Translations under genes and position numbers: made by a program
Source: Suttonella indologenes
Lineage (GTDB): Bacteria; Pseudomonadota; Gammaproteobacteria; Cardiobacteriales; Cardiobacteriaceae
Assembly (NCBI RefSeq): GCF_900460215.1
Contig: NZ_UHIA01000004.1
Coordinates: forward strand, 1,000,001 to 1,064,000
Length of the DNA: 64,000 nt
Direction of reading: 5' to 3'
Shown: in pieces, positions 1-7,371 of the stretch
Numbering within the stretch: position 1 is the stretch's first letter
How the letters are laid out: every line of letters starts with the position of its first letter
The notes under the pieces: generated by a model
What the model was told of the DNA's origin: nothing
Databases searched by the model: none
The model's input: the letters and a program-made list of their open reading frames with translations, nothing else

Positions 1-132
1 GCGACTTGCTATGCCGATCCGAGTAAAGCGAAAGCGGAGCTGGGTTGGACGGCAAAACGCGGTTTAGCAGAGATGATGGCGGATACTTGGCGTTGGCAAT
101 CGCAAAACCCCGAAGGCTATCCGAAAGCATAA
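1..132 (+). CDS. galE: UDP-glucose 4-epimerase, C-terminal end (partial)
   Basis: The window opens inside this gene; only the last 43 residues and a TAA stop are present. The tail reads ATCYADPSKAKAELGWTA and then a DTWRWQ motif followed by NPEGY, the characteristic end of bacterial GalE, an NAD-dependent enzyme that interconverts UDP-glucose and UDP-galactose for the Leloir pathway and for surface polysaccharide. The catalytic Tyr/Lys and the Rossmann fold lie outside the window, so the call rests on the C-terminus alone. A hairpin follows 30 bp downstream. Confidence 0.85.
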   Translation, partial: ATCYADPSKAKAELGWTAKRGLAEMMADTWRWQSQNPEGYPKA

Positions 133-162
133 ACGCTTATTCAAAAGGATAAAATCATAAAA

Positions 163-188
163 ACGCCGCCTTCTTTGATAGGCGGCGT
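163..188. terminator. Bidirectional hairpin terminator between galE and the 312-1046 gene
   Basis: A perfect 8-bp stem (ACGCCGCC at 163-170, GGCGGCGT at 181-188) with a 10-nt loop lies between convergent genes. On the minus strand it is followed by TTTTATGATTTT, a fair U-tract; on the plus strand the tail is weaker. It probably ends the minus-strand module and helps end galE. The remaining bases to 311 show no gene. Confidence 0.6.
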
Positions 189-311
189 ATGTTTGGCATA
201 TTAGAATTTATACTGATAAACCCTGCAACGGCTGTTCTTGTCAAGCATCTAAGCTTTTGTGCCTCTATACCGCTTAAAGCGCCTGTTTGCATGGTTTATT
301 CATACTGCTTC

Positions 312-1046
312 TTAAATCAGGGTATCGACAATATCGCAGATAAATAAGCCGACTTCATTATTCATGGGTTTGATGCTGCGCATATCCAGTCCTTGCAAAA
401 TATCTTTTCTTTCATTAAGCGATTGCACGGCTTTGTGAAAAGTTTGATGTTCGTCTGCAAAGCTAGGTGATAACAGCATAGTATGAAACAGCACTGATAA
501 TGAGCTGGTAATAATCGGGCAATAGCGTTGTTTGAGATTCGGCGACAATTGATGGAAAACATTGCTACGCATGATGCCGACCGTATTAATACTGCCGCGT
601 ACTAAACGTAAGATGCTTTGATAGTTATCCATTCTCTGCCAATCGACTTCTTTGCGGTAAATACTGCGCGGCTCTAATAGGATTTCTCCGATTCTTTGCA
701 CATTGACATCATTTAAGCAGATAAATTTGGTGGTTTTATCAATATCGTCTAAACACAGAATGAGAGAGTCGCGATCTGAGAAAATAATGACTTCATCACT
801 GGCGGCTTCGGGGCGCGCAAGAGGCAGATATTGGTAATTGCGCATAATTTTGGCGGTATCGTAAGATCCTACATGCACCAGAGTAGGATTAAGTTCCATA
901 TAGTGATAAAAATCATTGAAATTAATCGCCAGTTGTAAATGTATGGGACGGGCAAGAAAATGTCCTAAGGCAATTGTTAGGCGGTACCAATCCAGTATGT
1001 AACGGGGCGGATAATCCGGAGCAATCAATAGGGATAACTCAGCCAT
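312..1046 (-). CDS. Cytosolic PhnD-like (phosphonate-type) substrate-binding domain protein
   Basis: About 244 residues. The order of segments resembles the PhnD/periplasmic binding-protein fold: an opening beta strand (LSLLIAPDYPP), a helix and strand (RPIHLQLAINF), then VGSYDTAKIM and LPLARPEA where PhnD proteins have the 'FGP..Y' and 'PVAR' stretches. No signal peptide or lipobox is visible, so it is likely a cytosolic sensor domain rather than a transporter part; no ABC ATPase or permease lies nearby. The ATG at 1046 is chosen over an upstream in-frame TTG because TTGAGGAGG contains the Shine-Dalgarno sequence itself. It overlaps the stop of the preceding PAS gene by 8 nt, indicating translational coupling. 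Ligand unknown; family assignment moderate. Confidence 0.6.
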   Translation of the reverse strand: MAELSLLIAPDYPPRYILDWYRLTIALGHFLARPIHLQLAINFNDFYHYMELNPTLVHVGSYDTAKIMRNYQYLPLARPEAASDEVIIFSDRDSLILCLDDIDKTTKFICLNDVNVQRIGEILLEPRSIYRKEVDWQRMDNYQSILRLVRGSINTVGIMRSNVFHQLSPNLKQRYCPIITSSLSVLFHTMLLSPSFADEHQTFHKAVQSLNERKDILQGLDMRSIKPMNNEVGLFICDIVDTLI

Positions 1047-1497
1047 TTTCTTTTTCCTCCTCAAGTAGTTTTTTATATACCTCAGTGTAATAGGCTATTT
1101 TTTCACGAGAAGGTTGCCGGCGGACGGAGGTGTAGCCTTCAATGATATCGCCATGATAATTCGGCACCACGGTGGCATAAACCCAATAAAAACGTCCGTC
1201 TTTACGCAGATTTTTCACATAGCCGTGCCATTTTTTACCTGCTTGGACGGTATCCCATAAGTCTTTGAATGCGGCTCTCGGCATATCGGGATGACGTAAA
1301 ATAGAATGCGGTTGTTTGAGCAGTTCTTCTCGGGTATAGCCGCTGAGAATCACAAAGGCTTGATTAAGATGGGTAATGTTGCCCGCTAAATCTGTTCTGG
1401 AAATAATTAACTGTCCTTCCGGATAAGGAAATTCTTCATTAATATAGTTAATTTCTTCTTGTCTTCCGTCATAGAATTGATGTGTTATTGTTTTCAT
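1039..1497 (-). CDS. Aer-type PAS domain protein
   Basis: 152 residues from the ATG at 1497; an in-frame GTG at 1509 is an alternative, and neither has a clear Shine-Dalgarno. Residues about 28-135 form a single PAS domain with the hallmarks of the FAD-binding PAS of the aerotaxis receptor Aer: NQAFVILSGYTREEL, RHPDMP (68-73), AAFKDLWDTVQAGKKWHG and the KNLRKDGRFYWV block. Unlike Aer it stops after the PAS: there is no HAMP, membrane segment or chemotaxis signalling domain, so any output must go through a partner. It lies between a Roadblock/LC7 gene (25-nt gap) and a PhnD-like gene (8-nt overlap). A redox or oxygen input is inferred from the Aer resemblance, not shown. Confidence 0.75.
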   Translation of the reverse strand: MKTITHQFYDGRQEEINYINEEFPYPEGQLIISRTDLAGNITHLNQAFVILSGYTREELLKQPHSILRHPDMPRAAFKDLWDTVQAGKKWHGYVKNLRKDGRFYWVYATVVPNYHGDIIEGYTSVRRQPSREKIAYYTEVYKKLLEEEKENG

Positions 1498-1500
1498 GGA

Positions 1501-1527
1501 TTTTTGCACTTGGATTGTAAATTCAAG
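1501..1527. repeat. 27-bp repeat shared with 60267-60293
   Basis: The 27 bases from 1501 to 1527 (starting TTTTTGCACTTGG) recur identically at 60267-60293, where they sit inside a diverged copy of the dispersed hairpin repeat. Here the copy fills the gap between the Roadblock gene and the PAS gene and supplies the Roadblock stop codon (TGA, 1525-1523). Confidence 0.7.
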
Positions 1528-1882
1528 AGAATAAGTGGGAGATTTTTTGAGCGCTGGTTTTGATTTCGTGAAATATCATGCCGATATTGGCTTGTTCTCT
1601 GATAAGAGCGACTAAAATCATATCGTCTTTGACTCCGGTCATAATTAGAGAGCCCTGCTTGCTAAAGATATGCACTTGCTGCATTTCGCCGCGATATAAG
1701 AGATGACTGCTTCTTTCGGCGATGCTTTTAATGGCGGCAGCGGTGGCGCCAATTTCGTCAATTAATGTATCTCTCTGATTTCCTGATAAAATTAAACCGT
1801 CAACCGTAAAGAGATAGGCGGATTCGATATCCGCATGGGAGTCGCTAAGGTTTTGGATAATATCGTTGAGTGAGTCTGACAT
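1523..1882 (-). CDS. Roadblock/LC7 domain protein (MglB-like fold)
   Basis: 119 residues, the usual size of a stand-alone bacterial Roadblock/LC7 protein. The pattern AYLFTVDGLILSG, a long helix (IDEIGATAAAIKSIAERSS), then a strand pair QVHIFSKQGSLIMTG and DMILVALIREQANIG is typical. Such proteins dimerise and often act on small Ras-like GTPases of the MglA type or as scaffold and regulatory subunits; no GTPase gene lies in this window. It is the first gene of the minus-strand trio with the PAS and PhnD-like genes. The start has a good AAAGGA ribosome-binding site. The role of the trio is unknown; signalling is an inference. Confidence 0.75.
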   Translation of the reverse strand: MSDSLNDIIQNLSDSHADIESAYLFTVDGLILSGNQRDTLIDEIGATAAAIKSIAERSSHLLYRGEMQQVHIFSKQGSLIMTGVKDDMILVALIREQANIGMIFHEIKTSAQKISHLFS

Positions 1883-1892
1883 ACAACATCCT

Positions 1893-1935
1893 TTCAGAAA
1901 AAAATTATGACTATTTTATGCAAAATATTTCTGAA
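1893..1935 (-). promoter_or_regulatory. Candidate promoter/operator of the Roadblock-PAS-PhnD-like trio
   Basis: Just upstream of the Roadblock start lie perfect 8-bp inverted arms, TTCAGAAA (1893-1900) and TTTCTGAA (1928-1935), flanking a minus-strand extended -10-like TGCATAAAAT. The arrangement suggests a regulator site over a promoter, but no regulator gene is adjacent. Confidence 0.35.
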
Positions 1936-2182
1936 GGGGTAATGTTTACGCTATTAAATTTTTTAATAAAAAAATATTTATTTTTTACCATTTTGGCTAA
2001 TTAAATAATTTTTAAGATATTTTTGTTTTTCAACGATTAATATTTGCAAATTTTTTATTGAATAGTATTGAAAAAATTAACTGCAGATGAGAAACATTCA
2101 TATTGATTAGTAGATACTGATGATTTTATATGCGGAGATATTAGGCGTATCTTTATTATTTTAATAAATTGATTTTAATGAA
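1936..2182. other. AT-rich intergenic spacer
   Basis: Strongly AT-rich, with runs of A and T, and lacking any ORF with a plausible start and ribosome-binding site. No clear hairpin terminator is visible for the TolC-family gene that ends at 2183. Confidence 0.5.
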
Positions 2183-3586
2183 TTATTTTCTTTGCGTTGT
2201 CAGGCTATAAAGATTGTCCAGATTTTCGCTGCCGCCTAAGGCAAGTGCGAGTGCGATGCGACGGCTGATGCGCTGATAGCGGTTGTCCAGCATGGCTGAT
2301 TCGATTTCGCGGCGCGACTGCTGCGCATCCAGCAGTGTTTGCAGACTGTCTGCGCCCGCCTGATAGCGGATTTGGCTAAGTCGTTCAATTTTTTGCGCGT
2401 TTTTCAAACGTGCGGCAATGTGGGCGGCGTTGTCGTCGCTTTCTACCACTTTGCTCAGAGCTTTTTCAACGTCGGCAAAGGCGCGATAGAGCGTTTGTGT
2501 AAAGTTCGCCAGATTAGCCTGATATTGTGTTTGCGCGTTTTGCAGCGCCAAATTGCGTTCACGTTGTTGCAAAAAGGGCAGGCTGATGCTGCTTGCAAGA
2601 CTGGCGATCGGATTGCGCAGTAAATCGCCTAAGATGTTGCTGCTGCCTGAAATACCGCCGTTAAGGTTGATGTCGGGATAAAAATCGCGTTCTGCCACGG
2701 CAATATTGCCCAAATCCGCTTGCAAGCGGTATTGCGCCGCACGCAAATCCGGACGTTGATGCAGCAGGGCGGCAGGCAACTGCGGCGCGATTGCCTCGAT
2801 AGCGATGTCATTCAGGCGGCTGGAGCTTATGAAGCTTTGCGGAGCTTGTCCGAGTAAAATGCTGAGCGTGATTTGTGCTTGTTCGATTTCGGCTTCAAGA
2901 CTGCGTTTGCTGACGGCAAGTGCGCTAAGGGCTTGTTTGGCATTGCTGTGTTCCAATTCGCTTGCCGCGCCTTCGCTAAGGCGTATGCCGACGAGGCGGT
3001 AGGTTTGTTCTTGGTAGGCGATTTGGGCTTGATTGAGTTCGAGTCGTGCTTGAGCGTAAAGCAGTTGTAGCCAAGCGTTGGCGATTTCGCCTTGCAGGGA
3101 AAGACGGGCGGCAAGCAGGTCTTGGGCTTCGGCATCTGCGTTCCAAGCGGCGGTTTGAGTGGCGGCGGCGAGTTTTTGCCATAAATCCAGTTGGTAGGCG
3201 GCGGAGAAAGAGGCGCTAAAACCGTTGCTATTGCTGTTAGTGCCGTAATGATGTGCGGCATTGGCGCCGAGATTGCCGTTGCTAATAATGCTTTGCGCCA
3301 GCGCTTGACTGTCAAGAGCAATCCGCGCACGTTGCCAAATAAGGGCGGCGGCTTTCAAATCTTGATTGCCGAGCATGGCTTGCTGCATGAGCGCGTTTAA
3401 TTCCGCACTGGCAAATTGCTGCCACCATGCCTGTTGCCGAGCTTCGGATTGCTTGGCGGCGGCAAGCATCCATTGCTGCGGAATGTGGATTTCCCGCGCC
3501 AGTTCCGTTTCAATATTTTTAATCGGCGCAATGCTGCATGCGCCAAGCAATAAGGTTAAGAATAGAGTGCTTTTATTCAATGGCAT
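2183..3586 (-). CDS. TolC/NodT-family outer-membrane efflux lipoprotein
   Basis: 467 residues from the ATG at 3586. The N-terminus MPLNKSTLFLTLLLGACS is a lipoprotein signal with lipobox LGAC (Cys at about 17). Two outer-membrane efflux protein repeats follow; the conserved LLHQRPDLRAAQYRLQ stretch and the ending with many Q-rich helices are typical of NodT-type RND/MacAB outer-membrane factors. The start lies one base after the macB stop and has GGAGAA upstream; a longer in-frame extension inside macB is rejected because it precedes the signal peptide. It is the outer-membrane channel of a MacAB tripartite pump encoded by the two preceding genes. Substrate unknown. Confidence 0.9.
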   Translation of the reverse strand: MPLNKSTLFLTLLLGACSIAPIKNIETELAREIHIPQQWMLAAAKQSEARQQAWWQQFASAELNALMQQAMLGNQDLKAAALIWQRARIALDSQALAQSIISNGNLGANAAHHYGTNSNSNGFSASFSAAYQLDLWQKLAAATQTAAWNADAEAQDLLAARLSLQGEIANAWLQLLYAQARLELNQAQIAYQEQTYRLVGIRLSEGAASELEHSNAKQALSALAVSKRSLEAEIEQAQITLSILLGQAPQSFISSSRLNDIAIEAIAPQLPAALLHQRPDLRAAQYRLQADLGNIAVAERDFYPDINLNGGISGSSNILGDLLRNPIASLASSISLPFLQQRERNLALQNAQTQYQANLANFTQTLYRAFADVEKALSKVVESDDNAAHIAARLKNAQKIERLSQIRYQAGADSLQTLLDAQQSRREIESAMLDNRYQRISRRIALALALGGSENLDNLYSLTTQRK

Positions 3587-3587
3587 G

Positions 3588-5528
3588 TTATTCTCCGCTG
3601 AGGGCTTGCACAGGATCGAGTTTGGCGGCATTTTTTGCCGGCAAATAGCCGAAGAGTATGCCGATGCCGGTGGCGCAGGCAAAGGCGAGAATGATGGATT
3701 GGGTGGAATAAATCATGCTGAAGCTGCTGCCGCTGAGCGCGATGGCTTTGCCTAAGCCGAATGCCAATCCGATGCCGATAATGCCGCCGATTAAGCACAG
3801 CAATATGGCTTCAATTAAAAATTGCCGCATGATGTCGCCTTGGCGCGCGCCGACCGCCATGCGGATGCCGATTTCCTGCGTACGCTCGGTAACCGATACC
3901 AACATGATGTTCATCACGCCGATACCGCCGACAATCAAGGAGATGACCGCAATCGCGGAAATGAGCAGGGAAAGGGTCTGCGTGGTTTGCGTGATGGTTT
4001 GGCGGATGGAATCGTTATTGAATAAGGTAAAGTCTTCTCTGCCGTGGCGGCGGATCAAAATCCGTTTTACCGCGTCTTCTGCGACCGCGCTGTCCACGCT
4101 GTCGGAAATACGCAGAATGATGTTAGAGACGTAAGTTTGCCCCAATAAACGGCTCATGACGGCAGTGTAGGGCGACCAAATATTAAGACTGTTACTATTG
4201 GAAAAGCGGTTTTGATTGCTAACATCCACAATGCCGATAATCGTCAGCGGTACGTTATTGACAAGCACCGTCTGTCCTAGCGGATTTTGCCGGTCGAATA
4301 ATTGCTGAGCGCCGGTATTGTCTAGGTAGGCGACCGCCTTATGCTGCTCGATATCCGCAGGCATGAGTTTGCGCCCCTGAATAATCGGAATATTTTGCAC
4401 TTGGAAATATTGCTCGCCTACGCCCGTAATGGAAGCGTTGATTTCCTGTCCGCCGATACGCAAAACGGCGCCGCTGCTGACACTTGGCGTTGCGGAATCA
4501 ATAAAACTTTGCTGGGCTAGGATATCGGCATCATCGCTGGACAGGGTACGGATACGTCCTGCATGCCGATCACCGAAGCGGCCCGGAAAAATTTGAATGG
4601 TGTTCGAACCCAAATCGCTGATGCGCGACAACACTTGCTGCTGCGAGCCTTGCCCAAGCGCCACCATGCTCACAACCGAAGCGATGCCGATAATAATGCC
4701 GAGCATAGTTAAAAAAGCGCGCAATTTATGTCCCATAATCGCCCGCACCGCCATGGTAAAAGCCGAGCTTAAGGCTTTAATGGCCAAAAAATCGCGACCG
4801 CGGGCGAAAGTTTTAGGCTGCGGCGGCTTCGCATTGCGCGTCTGCTTGCTGCTGTCGCTGATAATCCGTCCGTCTTTGAGCTCGATAATACGATCGGCGC
4901 CGGCGGCAATCGCAGGATCATGCGTGACTAAAATCACGGTATGTCCTTCGCTGTGCAATTCGCGCAAAATCCGCATCACTTCGCGTCCCGATTCGCTATC
5001 CAGCGCGCCAGTCGGCTCATCGGCAAAAATAATTTTTCCGCCGTTCATCAAAGCACGGGCAATAGATACCCTCTGTTGCTGTCCGCCTGATAATTGCGCG
5101 GGTTTATAGCTGCGGCGTTCGCCTAATCCGAGACGGCTCAGCAAAGCATCGGCGCGCGTCAAACGTTGCGCCTTATCTACGCCGGCATAGACGGCAGGAA
5201 TCGCGACATTTTCACGCGCCGTCAAATCATTGAGCAAATGATAACGCTGAAAAATAAAACCGATATGTTCGCGACGCAAACGTGCGCGTGCGCGAATGCT
5301 CAATTGCTTGGTATTTTCGCCCTCCAACCAATAATTGCCGGCACTAGGGCGGTCAAGACAGCCTAAAATATTCATTAAGGTCGATTTGCCCAAACCCGAT
5401 TGCCCGATAATCGCAATCATCTCGCCGGCATGAATTTCAATATCCAAGCCATGCAAGACCGTGACCTCGGTTTCGCCGCTGCCATAGCGTTTAGTCAAAT
5501 TCTGCGTTTTAATCAAGACCGGAGGCAT
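3588..5528 (-). CDS. macB: MacB macrolide-type ABC exporter (ATPase-permease fusion)
   Basis: 646 residues, normal for MacB. The N-terminal ABC ATPase has Walker A GQSGLGKST (about 42-50), signature LSGGQQQRVSIARAL and Walker B IIFADEP. After a linker comes the first membrane segment (FLTMLGIIIGIASVVSMVALG), a large periplasmic domain, and three C-terminal helices in an FtsX-type permease domain, including an IGIRMAVGAR motif. MacB dimers power extrusion of macrolides, peptides or lipidic substrates from the periplasm through the outer-membrane channel. Its ATG overlaps the macA stop by one base (TGATG), and the outer-membrane gene follows one base after its stop, so the three are surely cotranscribed. 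Confidence 0.95.
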   Translation of the reverse strand: MPPVLIKTQNLTKRYGSGETEVTVLHGLDIEIHAGEMIAIIGQSGLGKSTLMNILGCLDRPSAGNYWLEGENTKQLSIRARARLRREHIGFIFQRYHLLNDLTARENVAIPAVYAGVDKAQRLTRADALLSRLGLGERRSYKPAQLSGGQQQRVSIARALMNGGKIIFADEPTGALDSESGREVMRILRELHSEGHTVILVTHDPAIAAGADRIIELKDGRIISDSSKQTRNAKPPQPKTFARGRDFLAIKALSSAFTMAVRAIMGHKLRAFLTMLGIIIGIASVVSMVALGQGSQQQVLSRISDLGSNTIQIFPGRFGDRHAGRIRTLSSDDADILAQQSFIDSATPSVSSGAVLRIGGQEINASITGVGEQYFQVQNIPIIQGRKLMPADIEQHKAVAYLDNTGAQQLFDRQNPLGQTVLVNNVPLTIIGIVDVSNQNRFSNSNSLNIWSPYTAVMSRLLGQTYVSNIILRISDSVDSAVAEDAVKRILIRRHGREDFTLFNNDSIRQTITQTTQTLSLLISAIAVISLIVGGIGVMNIMLVSVTERTQEIGIRMAVGARQGDIMRQFLIEAILLCLIGGIIGIGLAFGLGKAIALSGSSFSMIYSTQSIILAFACATGIGILFGYLPAKNAAKLDPVQALSGE

Positions 5529-6712
5529 CAGAATATTCTCGGGCCCATTGGCGAATGCGGCGAAGCACCGCCGTGGCTGACAATTACCGCTTCGCCTTCT
5601 TGCAAACCGCTCAAGACCTGTGCCTGCACGCCGTCTTCCAAGCCCACTTCAATATGGCGTTTCTCCGCCTGAGCATTGACTAAAACTGATACCCTTGCCT
5701 CGCCATTGGGGGCGTATTCAATCGCCGTCATCGGAATTAACAGCGCATCCTCCGCTTTATCGACCTCAATGGCAATCGTCGCTGTCATACCGTAGCGTAA
5801 AAATCCCTCTGCATTATCCACATCAATATGCCCGTAATAATAAATCGCGCTACTGCTGCTGATACTGCCGTTATCGGAAATTTCTTTCGGCGCCGGATCA
5901 ATAGCGGATAATACGCCTTGATAACTTTGGCTGTTCTTGCCGAGCAGCACCACTTTCACAGGCAAGCCGACCTTCATCACGGCAATATCCGCCTCCGCAA
6001 TTTCCGCTTTAATCGTCATCACATCCGTACGTGCCAAAGTAACAATCGTCGGGCTGGATTGCACCGCATTCACACTTTGTCCTTCTTCTACCGCTACCGC
6101 AATCACCGTGCCGTCAATCGGTGCGCGTACCTGCGTATAACCTAAATTCAAATTCGCATTGGCAATTGTCAGCTCACTTTGGCGAATATTCGCCTGTGCT
6201 TCAATCACCGCATTTTTGGCGCTATTCAGACTTGCCAAAGCATTCTCCTGCGCTTCTTTTGAGCCCGCGCCTTGTTTGTACAAATTATTGGCGCGATTAT
6301 AAGCCTGCTGCGCCTGTGTCAGCGTCGATTGCGCGCGCGCCAAAGCGGCTTGCTGACTGTTCAACTGCGCCTCAGCAGTCGATTTTGCATTCTCCTGCGA
6401 ACGGGCATCAATCTCGGCAATCACATCGCCCGCCTTAACCGTATCGCCAATCTCAACATGCAATTGCGCGATTTCCCCCGAAACCTGCGCGCCGACCTGC
6501 ACGATTTTCTGCGGATATACCTTGCCGCTGGCGTTTACTAAATAAGACAAATCGCCGCGGCGAACCTTTTCGGTAATATATTGCTGCGCCGAATCAGCTT
6601 CCTGCCGCTTGGCCTGATGCTGCTGCCAAGCATAGGCTGCACTGCCCAAAATAACGAGAATAATTAGAAATTTCAGCCAAGAAAAACCTCGGCTACGGAT
6701 TGATTGCTGCAT
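5528..6712 (-). CDS. macA: MacA membrane-fusion protein of the MacAB pump
   Basis: 394 residues from the ATG at 6712; an ATG five codons earlier overlaps the AGGAAGGA ribosome-binding site and is rejected. One N-terminal membrane anchor (FLIILVILGSAAYAW) precedes a split biotinyl-lipoyl domain (GKVYPQKIVQVGAQVSGEI ... GYTQVRAPIDGTVIAV), an alpha-helical hairpin of about 70 residues rich in Ala/Gln, and a beta-barrel plus membrane-proximal domain. MacA bridges MacB and the outer-membrane channel and stimulates MacB ATPase. It is the first gene of the operon. Confidence 0.95.
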   Translation of the reverse strand: MQQSIRSRGFSWLKFLIILVILGSAAYAWQQHQAKRQEADSAQQYITEKVRRGDLSYLVNASGKVYPQKIVQVGAQVSGEIAQLHVEIGDTVKAGDVIAEIDARSQENAKSTAEAQLNSQQAALARAQSTLTQAQQAYNRANNLYKQGAGSKEAQENALASLNSAKNAVIEAQANIRQSELTIANANLNLGYTQVRAPIDGTVIAVAVEEGQSVNAVQSSPTIVTLARTDVMTIKAEIAEADIAVMKVGLPVKVVLLGKNSQSYQGVLSAIDPAPKEISDNGSISSSSAIYYYGHIDVDNAEGFLRYGMTATIAIEVDKAEDALLIPMTAIEYAPNGEARVSVLVNAQAEKRHIEVGLEDGVQAQVLSGLQEGEAVIVSHGGASPHSPMGPRIF

Positions 6713-6736
6713 AGTGTCCTTCCTCATTCGGCGGCA

Positions 6737-6742
6737 ATTATA
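6737..6742 (-). promoter_or_regulatory. Candidate -10 element of macAB
   Basis: A perfect TATAAT on the minus strand 24 bp upstream of the macA ATG; no good -35 is seen at 16-18 bp, so activator dependence is possible. Confidence 0.4.
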
Positions 6743-6852
6743 GTGATGTGTGCCCTAAGATAGACTACAAGGCGGTAACCTTGATACATGTTTGCATCAG
6801 CCGCATAAGTACTGAATTGATGCTAAGCGCTACGATTGGGTTTCATTTGGGC

Positions 6853-6900
6853 AAAAAAAAGCCCCGTGTGTCGGGGCATATATTTCTGTCACATTGCGAT
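6853..6900 (-). ncRNA. Very short terminated RNA candidate upstream of macA (leader or small RNA)
   Basis: On the minus strand a consensus promoter (see 6908-6936) is followed after about 24 nt by a perfect hairpin GCCCCG-ACACA-CGGGGC (6877-6861) and eight U residues (6860-6853), an excellent intrinsic terminator. The predicted transcript is only about 48 nt. Its 5' half contains GCAAUGUGACAGA, exactly complementary to 13 nt of the plus-strand RNA candidate at 7199-7273. It may be a stand-alone tiny RNA or an attenuator leader for macAB, whose ATG lies 149 bp further on. Confidence 0.45.
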
Positions 6901-6907
6901 GGAGCAC

Positions 6908-6936
6908 ATTATAGGGAGAAAAAGGCGGTGATGCAA
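6908..6936 (-). promoter_or_regulatory. Strong sigma70-type promoter of the short RNA
   Basis: On the minus strand TTGCAT (6936-6931), a 17-bp spacer and TATAAT (6913-6908): near-consensus. Predicted start at about 6900. Confidence 0.7.
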
Positions 6937-7163
6937 GTTTTTCTTTAAAAACAATATAGTATGAAAAAGGTTCTATATTAAATAATTGATTTTTTGAATT
7001 TTTATTGTCGTTTTTTATTATCTTTGCCAAATAAAAATTTGCAGCGTCGCTGCATCCGACTCCGCAAAACAGAAATATTGCTATGCTTGTTAATGGTAGA
7101 TAATTAAAAATCATTTAAAATCATTGTCTTGTAAGTAAGTTGCTGATTTTGTCAAAAATATAT

Positions 7164-7192
7164 TTGCTATTCTTAATGCCATTTATTATTAT
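7164..7192 (+). promoter_or_regulatory. Promoter of the plus-strand small RNA candidate
   Basis: TTGCTA (7164-7169), 17-bp spacer, TATTAT (7187-7192). Predicted start about 7199, one or two bases before the first hairpin. Confidence 0.5.
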
Positions 7193-7198
7193 TAACCG

Positions 7199-7273
7199 CG
7201 ACAGAGCTGTCATGTACTCTGTCACATTGCCTCATGATGATTTTACCCCGACCCATTGGTCGGGGTTTTTTTT
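7199..7273 (+). ncRNA. Two-hairpin small RNA candidate upstream of ackA
   Basis: A predicted 75-nt transcript with two perfect stems: GACAGAG/CTCTGTC (7200-7206 with 7217-7223, 10-nt loop) and the terminator CCCCGACC-CATT-GGTCGGGG (7246-7265) followed by eight T (7266-7273). Bases 7218-7230 (TCTGTCACATTGC) recur at 6885-6897 on the same strand, so this RNA could pair over 13 nt with the minus-strand short RNA. No ORF fits. It could instead be a terminated leader of ackA (ATG at 7372). I do not recognise it as a known small RNA family. Confidence 0.5.
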
Positions 7274-7371
7274 GTCTTGAAATCTGTTTGCTATCGATTA
7301 AGTCTGCGGAGGTTCTTGCTTTGCGCTAAAATAGGCGCAAAATTTTATTGTTCACAAACTAAGGAAAAATT

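Noticed and set aside
3587..3682. Longer start for the TolC-family protein inside macB
   Set aside because: It adds a 32-residue stretch before a perfect lipoprotein signal peptide; the ATG at 3586 has its own ribosome-binding site.
6830..7114. Minus-strand frame of 94 codons with a lipoprotein-like start (FCGVGC)
   Set aside because: It runs through the consensus promoter and the hairpin terminator of the 6.9 kb short RNA, has no good ribosome-binding site and low-complexity content; more likely a chance frame.
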